DNA of 55,864 nt from Polyangia bacterium (GTDB lineage: Bacteria; Myxococcota_A; Polyangia; Polyangiales; Sandaracinaceae), in NCBI GenBank assembly GCA_030426845.1, contig JAUHXR010000016.1, positions 1 to 55,864 on the forward strand, in the 5' to 3' direction. Within the stretch, counting starts at the first letter, position 1. Each line of letters starts with the position of its first letter. The notes beneath the pieces are model-generated. The model was not told the DNA's origin. It did not search any database and saw only the letters and a program-made list of their open reading frames with translations. Shown piece after piece: positions 7,596 through 16,174 of this stretch. Position numbers and translations under genes: made by a program.

Positions 7596-9449
7596 ATGAT
7601 CCCCGAAGAGAAGGTCGCGGAGATCCGGGAGCGAACGGATCTGGTCGCCCTGGTGAGGGAGCACGTCGCGCTCAAGCGCGTCGGGTCGAGCTTCAAGGGC
7701 CTCTGCCCCTTCCACTCCGAGAAGACCCCCAGCTTCCACGTCCACCCGGACCGCGGCTTCTTCCACTGCTTCGGGTGCCAGGCGAGCGGCGACCCGATCA
7801 GCTTCCTCATGCGGATCGACGGCGTGCCCTTCCCGGAGGCCCTCCGCATCCTGGCCGAGCGCGCCGGCGTCGAGATCGAGGCGATGGACTCCGAGCAGGA
7901 GCGCGCCTCCCGGGAGGCCCGCCAGCGCCGCGAGCGGCTGCTCGCGGTCACCGAGTCCGCTGCGGGTTTCTTTGTACAGAGCATGGACGCGCATAGGTTC
8001 GGACCGATGGCGTGGGCGGAGCTGGAGCGGCGAGGGATCGAGCGCTCGACCGTGGAGCGCTACCGCCTCGGCTACGCGCCGCACTCCTGGGATGAGCTGG
8101 CCAAGCACCTCGCGGAGCGCGGCTACAGCCCCCGGGACGCCGAGCAGGTCGGCCTCATCGTCCCGCGCAAGAGCGGCGAAGGGCACTACGACCGCTTCCG
8201 CCACCGGCTGATGTTCCCGGTCACCGACGCGTCCGGGAAGATCGTCGCGTTCAGCGGCCGCGCGCTCGAGCCGGTCGAGGACGACGGCCGCGATCCGCCG
8301 GCCAAGTACATCAACAGCCCCGAGAGCGGCATCTACAAGAAGGGCGAGATCCTCTTCGGCCTGCACGAGGCCCGGGTGGAGCTGCGCCGGCGCGACGTCG
8401 CGCTGCTCTGCGAGGGCAACTTCGACGTCCTCGCGCTCGCGCAGGCGGGCTTCGCCAACGTCTGTGCGCCCCTCGGCACGGCCTTCACCGAGCGGCAGGC
8501 GCGCCTGCTGCGCCGCTTTGCGTCCACCGCGGTGCTCCTGTTCGACTCCGACGCGGCCGGCAAGAAGGCCGCGCGCGCGGCCCAGCCCCTCCTGGCGAAG
8601 GCGGGTATCGCCGGCCGCGTGGTCACGCTCCCCGCGGGCGAGGATCCGGACAGCTACCTCCGCGGGCGCGGGGCCGACGCGATGGGGCGGCTCATCGATG
8701 AGGCCCCCGCGATCGTCGACTGGCTGATCGAGACGTCTGCGCTCGAGGCGGGCCGCGATCCCCGCGCTCGCGCGGAGGCGATCGAGGCGCTCGGCCCGGT
8801 CCTCGCCTCCCTCGACAACCCGGTCGAGGCGCGCCTCTATGTCGATCGCGTGGCCCACGCCTTCGAGGTGCGCGACGTCACCGCGGTGCGTGAGCAGCTC
8901 CGGCGCGGCGCGCGCGCGTCCCGCGGACCCCGACGCCGCCCCGAGCCGCCGCCTCAGGTCTCGACGAACGCGCCCGCGTCGCCCCGCCGGCGCTCGGCGC
9001 CGCTACCCGGTCTCGAGCTGCAGGTGCTCGGCGCCTTCATCGACCAGCCGAAGCTGCATCAATCCGATTTTGCGGAAAAAATCCACGGCCTTTTGACGGA
9101 TGCAGATCTTCGCGCCATCTTTGCGGCCACCGCGCGCTGGGCGAGCGCGCGAGGTGTCGACGCCTCGGAGCTGCTTCAGCTCCCGGGTTTGGCGGAGGGC
9201 GACGGGCCGGTCCGTGACTGGCTCGAGCGTCGTTTGGCGGTACAAGAGTTCGAGGACGAATCGAGTGCGGCACGTTTCATCGAGCGAGCGATCCCCAAGC
9301 TGGAGCGCGATCGCGTCGCCCGAAAGAACCGGCGCTTGAAGAGAGAGTTCCTGGAGGCTAAGCGCGCAGGCGATGACGCGCGCGCGGACGCGTTGATGCG
9401 CGAGATGTCGGAGTCGTTCAAGAGCGCTCGGAGCGCGGGCGAGCCTTGA
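7596..9449 (+). CDS. dnaG: DNA primase
   Basis: Primase synthesises RNA primers at the replication fork and interacts with DnaB helicase. The 617-residue protein begins with the zinc-binding domain (C37, H40, C58, C61: [13 protein letters not shown] and [12 protein letters not shown]). The RNA polymerase core follows, with the TOPRIM fold (E273 in [11 protein letters not shown]317/D319 in FDSDAAGKK). A Pro-rich linker (about 445-470) leads to a C-terminal helicase-interaction domain. The ATG at 7596 ([10 protein letters not shown]) matches family N-termini, while the longer in-frame extension to 7392 is not conserved-looking. It overlaps or abuts rpoD. Codons 487-512 are unusually AT-rich and may hold an rpoD promoter. 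Confidence 0.96.
   Translation: MIPEEKVAEIRERTDLVALVREHVALKRVGSSFKGLCPFHSEKTPSFHVHPDRGFFHCFGCQASGDPISFLMRIDGVPFPEALRILAERAGVEIEAMDSEQERASREARQRRERLLAVTESAAGFFVQSMDAHRFGPMAWAELERRGIERSTVERYRLGYAPHSWDELAKHLAERGYSPRDAEQVGLIVPRKSGEGHYDRFRHRLMFPVTDASGKIVAFSGRALEPVEDDGRDPPAKYINSPESGIYKKGEILFGLHEARVELRRRDVALLCEGNFDVLALAQAGFANVCAPLGTAFTERQARLLRRFASTAVLLFDSDAAGKKAARAAQPLLAKAGIAGRVVTLPAGEDPDSYLRGRGADAMGRLIDEAPAIVDWLIETSALEAGRDPRARAEAIEALGPVLASLDNPVEARLYVDRVAHAFEVRDVTAVREQLRRGARASRGPRRRPEPPPQVSTNAPASPRRRSAPLPGLELQVLGAFIDQPKLHQSDFAEKIHGLLTDADLRAIFAATARWASARGVDASELLQLPGLAEGDGPVRDWLERRLAVQEFEDESSAARFIERAIPKLERDRVARKNRRLKREFLEAKRAGDDARADALMREMSESFKSARSAGEP
9093..9121 (+). promoter_or_regulatory. Candidate internal rpoD promoter within dnaG
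   Basis: TTGACG (9093-9098) and CATCTT (9116-9121) are spaced by exactly 17 bases inside a locally AT-rich stretch of dnaG. Internal promoters for rpoD within dnaG are known in E. coli, so the position is plausible. The -10 match is only moderate. Confidence 0.35.
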
Positions 9450-9505
9450 GCGTGATCGACTCCAACGAAGAAGACGGACGTCCCGGCGGGGACGGAGGGG
9501 TGAAG

Positions 9506-11428
<1,923 letters not shown>

Positions 11429-11500
11429 GCCCCGCCCCGCTGCCTGCCTCTGCGCGGCGGCTTGCTCTCCGCTCCAGGGCGGTGTTCCATCGAGACCGTT

Positions 11501-11531
11501 GCCCCGCCGGTGGCCTCCGCCGCGGCGGGGC
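11501..11531. terminator. GC hairpin between rpoD and the tRNA gene
   Basis: GCCCCGCCG (11501-11509) and CGGCGGGGC (11523-11531) form a perfect 9-bp stem ending five bases before the tRNA. There is no T-run. It may terminate rpoD transcription, or mark a processing point if the tRNA is co-transcribed. Confidence 0.45.
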
Positions 11532-11535
11532 GCTC

Positions 11536-11609
11536 GGGCCCATAGCTCAATTGGTCAGAGCCCCCGGCTCATAACCGGGTCGTTGCTGGTTCGAGTCCAG
11601 CTGGGCCTA
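11536..11609 (+). tRNA. tRNA with anticodon CAT, probably tRNA-Ile2 (lysidine) rather than Met
   Basis: A full cloverleaf is visible: acceptor GGGCCCA/TGGGCCT, D-arm GCTC/GAGC, anticodon stem CCCGG/CCGGG with loop CTCATAA (anticodon CAT at 11570-11572), T-arm GCTGG/CCAGC with loop TTCGAGT, and discriminator A at 11609. CCA is not encoded. The C4-G69 and C5-G68 acceptor pairs are the TilS identity features of tRNA-Ile2, and tilS is present in this window. The first acceptor pair is G1-U72. Elongator tRNA-Met is the alternative; initiator is excluded because the stem lacks the three G-C pairs next to the anticodon loop (GGG/CCC) and position 1-72 does not show the C-A mismatch. Confidence 0.92.
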
Positions 11610-11681
11610 TCGCTTGCGCATACGTCCGATGCGATGTAGTGACGCACGCGTTCACTCCGGCAGCCAGGGAGGACCGAGCGG

Positions 11682-12392
11682 GTGCAGGACAAGCTGAGGG
11701 CTCTAGTGCGGCTCGCGGAGATCGACAACTCCGCACGTGACACGGACGAGCAGCTCCGGGGCATCCCCGAGGAGCTCGAGGAGCGGCGAGCGGCGGTTCA
11801 GGCGCTCGAGGCCCTCGTCGGCGGCCAGCGCGGCCAGCTCGAGGAGGCCAAGGCGCTCCTCGAGAGCCAGATCGAGGACTTGAAGCTCCGCAACGACATG
11901 CTCGCCCGGGCGCGCGCGAAGAGCGCGAAGGCCCGCAACATGCGCGAGGCGCAGATGGCGGAGCGCGAGCTCGAGTCGGTGCGGCGCTCGATCGGCGACG
12001 GCGAGCAGGAGCGCGACCGGCTCCAGGGCCTCATCGATCAGATCGGGAGCATCCTCGAGAAGCCCCTGACGGAGCTCGAGGAGCAGAAGACGGCGCTCAC
12101 GGAGGCGGAGGCCTCGAGCGGCGACAAGCTCACCACCCTCGAGGCGGAGAAGGCCGAGATCACCAAGGGCCGCGACGAGCACGTCGCGAAGATCCCGAAG
12201 CCGATCTACCGCCGCTACGAGCGCATCCGCCCCAAGATCCACCCCGCGGTGGTCGAGGCGGTCGACGGCTACTGCACCGGCTGCCGGATGCGGATCGCGC
12301 CGCAGCTCTACAACCAGATCATCGCCGGCACCGACTTCCACCAGTGCCAGGCGTGCAACCGGTTCTTGTTCCACAAGGACGCGATCCTCTGA
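11682..12392 (+). CDS. Coiled-coil protein with C4-type zinc ribbon (DUF164 family)
   Basis: This is a 236-residue cytoplasmic protein. Residues about 5-175 form a long Glu/Lys/Leu-rich antiparallel coiled coil (for example ELEERRAAVQALEAL). The C-terminus carries a zinc ribbon with two CxxC pairs, C198/C201 (CTGC) and C222/C225 (CQAC). This is the architecture of the widespread CT398/HP0958-like family, whose members are linked to RNA or protein turnover in a few species; the role here is not known. The GTG start at 11682 follows a GGGAGGA ribosome site. A strong GC hairpin follows the stop. Confidence 0.85.
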   Translation: MQDKLRALVRLAEIDNSARDTDEQLRGIPEELEERRAAVQALEALVGGQRGQLEEAKALLESQIEDLKLRNDMLARARAKSAKARNMREAQMAERELESVRRSIGDGEQERDRLQGLIDQIGSILEKPLTELEEQKTALTEAEASSGDKLTTLEAEKAEITKGRDEHVAKIPKPIYRRYERIRPKIHPAVVEAVDGYCTGCRMRIAPQLYNQIIAGTDFHQCQACNRFLFHKDAIL

Positions 12393-12400
12393 CGGACCCC

Positions 12401-12425
12401 GGCGCCGCGGACGCACCGCGGCGCC
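12401..12425 (+). terminator. 10-bp GC hairpin downstream of the zinc-ribbon gene
   Basis: GGCGCCGCGG and CCGCGGCGCC pair perfectly around a 5-base loop, eight bases after the stop at 12392. There is no T-run, as is common for terminator-like hairpins in very GC-rich genomes. Confidence 0.5.
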
Positions 12426-12476
12426 TCCCGACCGAGCGGCTCGGGACGGCCGAGCTCACGCGGGGCCACCGGCTCT

Positions 12477-12588
12477 GTGCGGCCGGTTTCGTGCGGCCGG
12501 TTTCGTGCGGCCGGTTTCGTGCGGCCGGTTTCGTGCGGCCGGTTTCGTGCGGCCGGTTTCGTGCGGCCGGTTTCGTGCGGCCGGTTCT
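12477..12588. repeat. Tandem array, 8 x 14 bp (GTGCGGCCGGTTTC)
   Basis: Eight head-to-tail 14-base units, all identical except the last (ends TTCT), fill the middle of the 277-base gap between the convergent zinc-ribbon gene and ilvE. A partial ninth unit follows. Each unit contains the palindrome CGGCCG. Open frames run through the array on both strands but are artefacts of the 14-base periodicity. Confidence 0.95.
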
Positions 12589-12669
12589 GTGCGGCGAGCG
12601 AGCTCACCGCCCGAGCCCGGAGGCCGAGCGAAGGAGCGCGAGGCTCGCATGCGCGCGGACGCGCGCGGC

Positions 12670-13590
12670 TCAGACGTAGGCCATCCAGCTCGGGTCGGGG
12701 ACCTCGACGCCGCGGACGACCTGGAAGTAGCGGTCCTGGACCCGCTTGGTGATCGGACCGCGCGCGCCGGCTCCGATCTGGCGGCCGTCGATCTCGCGCA
12801 CCGGGGTGACCTCGGCCGCGGTGCCGCACATGAACACCTCGTCGGCGGTCCACAGCTCGTCGCGCGCGAAGCGGCGCTCCACGAGGGGCAGGCCCATGTC
12901 CTGGATGAGCCGGACCATGGTGTCTCGGGTGATCCCTCCGAGGATCGAGGCGCCCAGCGGGGGCGTCGTCACGACCCCGTCGCGCACGAGGAAGATGTTC
13001 TCGCCGCTCGCCTCGCTGACGTAGCCCTGGCCGTCGAGCAGGATCGCCTCGTCGAAGCCGGTCGAGATCGCCTCGCGCTTGGCGAGGATCGAGTTCACGT
13101 AGTGGCCGATCACCTTGCCCTTGGCCATGAGCATGTTGACGCCGGGCCGGGTGAACGAGCTGACGCGCGCGCGGATGCCCTTCTGGAGGCCCTCGTCGCC
13201 GAGGTACGCGCCCCACTTCCAGACCACGATGCTCACTCGTGTCCGGTTGCTCATCGCGCCCAGGCCCATCGCGCCGTCGCCGACGAAGACCAGCGGTCGC
13301 AGGTAGCAGCTCTTCAGGCCGTTGGCGCGGATCGTCGCCAAGCAAGCCTCGTTGATCTCCTCCTGCGTGTAGGGGATGTCGAGGGTGCAGATCTTCGCCG
13401 AGTCGAAGAGCCGGCGCGTGTGCTCGGCGAGGCGGAACACCGCGCTCCGACCGTCCTCGGTCTCGTAGCAGCGGATGCCCTCGAAGCAGCCTAGACCGTA
13501 GTGAAGGGTGTGCGTGAGGATGTGTACGTTGGCGTCCTCCCAGTTGATGAGCTCGCCGTCCAGCCACACCTTCTCGACCTTGTCGACCAT
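12670..13590 (-). CDS. ilvE: Branched-chain-amino-acid aminotransferase
   Basis: PLP-dependent class IV aminotransferase, 306 residues, catalysing the last step of Val, Leu and Ile synthesis with glutamate as amino donor. Family features run in order: VWLDGELINWEDANVHILTH near the N-terminus, HYGLGCFEGIR, LRPLVFVG, the lysine-bearing AKGKVIGHYVNSILAK stretch around 150-165, GYVSEASGENIF, and the C-terminal FMCGTAAEVTPV. The first of these fits IlvE better than D-amino-acid transaminase. The ATG at 13590 is preceded by GAGGAGG. Transcription is monocistronic-looking, 61 bases after the response-regulator gene on the same strand. Confidence 0.94.
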   Translation of the reverse strand: MVDKVEKVWLDGELINWEDANVHILTHTLHYGLGCFEGIRCYETEDGRSAVFRLAEHTRRLFDSAKICTLDIPYTQEEINEACLATIRANGLKSCYLRPLVFVGDGAMGLGAMSNRTRVSIVVWKWGAYLGDEGLQKGIRARVSSFTRPGVNMLMAKGKVIGHYVNSILAKREAISTGFDEAILLDGQGYVSEASGENIFLVRDGVVTTPPLGASILGGITRDTMVRLIQDMGLPLVERRFARDELWTADEVFMCGTAAEVTPVREIDGRQIGAGARGPITKRVQDRYFQVVRGVEVPDPSWMAYV

Positions 13591-13651
13591 CCCTGGCCCT
13601 CCTCGCGCGGATCTGTAGCACACGCGCGCGCGCTGCCCTCGACGCGCCGCG

Positions 13652-16174
13652 TCAACCGCCGGCGGCGTTGAGCGCGCGCAGCTCGGAGCGCGCGGTCTTG
13701 TGGCCCGGCTCGAGCTCCAGCACCCGGCCGTAGGCGGCGCGCGCGTCGTCCTCACGGCCCGCAGCGCGGAGCAGGCGGGCGCGGAGGAGGTGCCCGGCGC
13801 TGAGCCCCGGCTCGCGCGCGCAGGCGGCCTCCGCCGCCTCGAGCGCGTGTCGGTGGGCGTCCCCGTCGGACGGGTCCAGCGCGTGGGCGCAGAACGTGAG
13901 GTGCAGGGCGAAGCGGGTGTCCTCGGGGCAGAGCGCGGCCGCCTCCTCGAAGCAGGTCCGCGCTGCGCCTGGATCGCCACGGTCGAGGCGCCGGACGCCC
14001 CGGCGGAACACACGCTCGGCTTTGAGCTGGGACTCCACGCGGAGGTCCAGGGCGGCCGTGAGCTCCGGGGGCTCGCGAGCCGCCGAGCCGCTCGGCTCGG
14101 GCTCGTCCAGCGAGCGGTCGTCGAGGCGCCGCGCGTCCGAGCTGTCCGGGTACGCGCCCGGGGGCGCCTCGAGGCTCCCCGTGAGGACCCGCTCCAGCTC
14201 GTCCGACGGTCCCGCGAGCAGCTCCGCGGGGAGCGGCTCGTCGGGCCCGGCCGCCGCGATCGCGCCATGGTCCTCCTCCCGCGCCTCGGCCGCGACCGGG
14301 ATCGGATCGCGGGGCGTGTCGGGCTCGTCGTGGGCGGGCTCGATCACCGGCTCGATCGCCGAGACGCCGTCGCGGTTCGCGATCGACTCCACGCCCGAGC
14401 CACCGCTCGAGCTCTCGTCGACCCAGCGATCATCGGCCGAGCTGCCCACGAGCGAGCCGTCGACCGCCGAGCCGCGGCTGAACGAGCCGTCGACCGTCGA
14501 GCCGTCGACTGTCGCGCCGTCGCCCGTCGAGCCGTCGCCCGTCGAGCCGTCGACGACGAACGAGGCGCCGAGCCCAGCGCGCGCGAGGCGGAGCGCGGGC
14601 AGGCCGTCGTGCGGCGGCAGGTCGGCGAGCGTCGCCATGTCCGCGAGGTCGCCGAAGCCCGCGCCGTCCCCTCGCGCGTCGGCCGGGGCGCGGCTCGCCG
14701 CGTCCGGCGCGCGCATGTCGAGGGTGTGCCGGTCCGAGGGGCCGGGCGGGGGCTGCGAGCGGGCGCGCGTCGGGGACGCGGCGAACGCGATCGCCTCGAG
14801 GCACTCCATCGCGTAGAGCATCTGCGCGGCCTCGCCGGCGTCGACCGCCGAGTCGAGGAGCTCGCGCAGGGTGCGGCTTCCGTCGACGCGTCGGATCAGC
14901 TCCCCGAGCCCCGCGCCGAGTGGGCCGAGCTGGACGAAGCGAACCAGCTTGCGGGCACGCCCGACGACGTAGCGATCCTCGTAGGCGCGCAGCCGCTCGA
15001 GCGCCTTGTGGGTCGGGACGGCGAGCCGCGTGCCGCGGAACACGATCTCGGCGAGCCCCATCTCGAGATCGATCAGCTCGGCGGGGGGAGGGCGGTTCGG
15101 CGCGAAGCGGAACGAGCCGCGCTCCCAGAAGAACAGGTCGAAGAGCTTCACGCGGAGCTGCTCGGCCAGCGCCTCCGAGAGCTCGACCGGCGAGATCGCG
15201 CCCATCCGCACGAGGACCTCGCCCTGACGACCCTCGCCGCGGCGCACCGCGTCGACCGACTCCCGCAGCGTGGCGCGCCCGATCTTGCGCTGGCGTTGCA
15301 GCACCTGGCCCAGGCACTCGCGCACGAGGTTGCTGCGCACGTGGGCGGGGACACCAGCGCGGAAGTAGACGATCTTCTTCGGCTCGGTGCCTGACGTGGT
15401 GGCCCGCTCGTCCGGCGGGTGCATGCACACGAGCGCGCCGGTCGCGCGCGCCTCGGCGAGCCGGTTGAGCACCCGCGCGAAGGTCAGCGTCTCGAAGGTG
15501 CCGCTGATCCCGGTCTCGCCGTCGCTCGCGGCGAAGGCCACCCGCTCCACCTCCGCCCCCTCCTCGCGGCCGTCCGCGTCGGGCAGCTCCCAGGGCCCGC
15601 GGGTCGCGTCCTCGAGGGTGCCCCCGATCTCGAGCTCCTCGGAGCGCAGCGGGCGCGGCCCGGGCGGCTCCGAGCTGAACGCGTGCGGGCGCGGCGGGCC
15701 GAGCGGCCTCGCGTCCCACGCGTCGCTCGCCGCGGCCCGCATCTTGTCCGCCTCGAGCTGGGCCTCCTCCGTGTCGAGGACCCGCGTCTCCGCCTCGTGC
15801 GGCCGGACCGCCGCCGCGCGCTTCGCGATCTCGGCGACGCGCGGCGGATCGGGGAGCCCGACCCGGATCGCGTAGGCGTCGAGCCCCGCCCCCAGCGACT
15901 CGAGATCACCCTCCTCGGGCTCGCGGCTCGCGGTCAGGATCAGCCGCGCGCGTCGACCGCCGGGCATCCACCGGATCGCCTCGGCCGCGCTCACCCCGTC
16001 GCGGCCTCCGAGGTCGTAGTCGATCACGATGACGTCGGCGGGATCCTGGATGAACCGGTCCATCGCGCTCTCGCCGCTCGTCACCACCGTCGGCTCGAGC
16101 CCCGCCTCGTGCAGCGCGGCCGCGAGCCGGGCGCCCACCGCCTCGTCGGCGTGGACGATCAGGACGCGGCTCAC
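13652..16174 (-). CDS. Receiver-PATAN (DUF4388)-TPR regulatory protein
   Basis: This 840-residue protein has three parts. An N-terminal receiver domain (1-125) has phosphoacceptor Asp52 (VIVIDYDLGG) and acidic D10/E11, but the usual conserved Lys region reads AIRVGLPDPP, so phosphotransfer may be altered. A DUF4388/PATAN domain (about 215-365) shows ISGTFETLTFARVLNRLAEARATGALV and KLFDLFFWERGSFRF. A long low-complexity acidic/Ser linker contains DGSTG repeats (about 540-575). The C-terminus (about 735-840) has two to three TPR-like helices. PATAN proteins occur in myxobacterial and cyanobacterial signalling, often with motility or stress outputs. The GTG start overlaps the glnE stop (GTGA), so it is probably co-translated with the nitrogen regulator. 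Confidence 0.85.
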   Translation of the reverse strand: MSRVLIVHADEAVGARLAAALHEAGLEPTVVTSGESAMDRFIQDPADVIVIDYDLGGRDGVSAAEAIRWMPGGRRARLILTASREPEEGDLESLGAGLDAYAIRVGLPDPPRVAEIAKRAAAVRPHEAETRVLDTEEAQLEADKMRAAASDAWDARPLGPPRPHAFSSEPPGPRPLRSEELEIGGTLEDATRGPWELPDADGREEGAEVERVAFAASDGETGISGTFETLTFARVLNRLAEARATGALVCMHPPDERATTSGTEPKKIVYFRAGVPAHVRSNLVRECLGQVLQRQRKIGRATLRESVDAVRRGEGRQGEVLVRMGAISPVELSEALAEQLRVKLFDLFFWERGSFRFAPNRPPPAELIDLEMGLAEIVFRGTRLAVPTHKALERLRAYEDRYVVGRARKLVRFVQLGPLGAGLGELIRRVDGSRTLRELLDSAVDAGEAAQMLYAMECLEAIAFAASPTRARSQPPPGPSDRHTLDMRAPDAASRAPADARGDGAGFGDLADMATLADLPPHDGLPALRLARAGLGASFVVDGSTGDGSTGDGATVDGSTVDGSFSRGSAVDGSLVGSSADDRWVDESSSGGSGVESIANRDGVSAIEPVIEPAHDEPDTPRDPIPVAAEAREEDHGAIAAAGPDEPLPAELLAGPSDELERVLTGSLEAPPGAYPDSSDARRLDDRSLDEPEPSGSAAREPPELTAALDLRVESQLKAERVFRRGVRRLDRGDPGAARTCFEEAAALCPEDTRFALHLTFCAHALDPSDGDAHRHALEAAEAACAREPGLSAGHLLRARLLRAAGREDDARAAYGRVLELEPGHKTARSELRALNAAGG
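14483..14551 (-). repeat. 15-bp coding tandem repeat (DGSTG/DGSTV)
   Basis: About 4.6 in-frame units of 15 bases encode DGSTG, DGSTG, DGATV, DGSTV and DGS in the linker of the receiver-PATAN-TPR protein, with degenerate copies beyond. Because the unit is a multiple of three, copy-number change alters linker length without a frameshift. Confidence 0.8.

Noticed and set aside
12477-12588. CRISPR-like array
   Set aside because: Units are 14 bp and contiguous without spacers, and no cas genes are present in the window. The same holds for the other arrays.
12456-12752. Open frames through the 14-bp array encoding repeated RPVSCGRFRAAGFV or RNRPHETGRTKPAA
   Set aside because: They arise because a 14-base unit cycles through all three frames. 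No ribosome site or separate conserved domain supports them.
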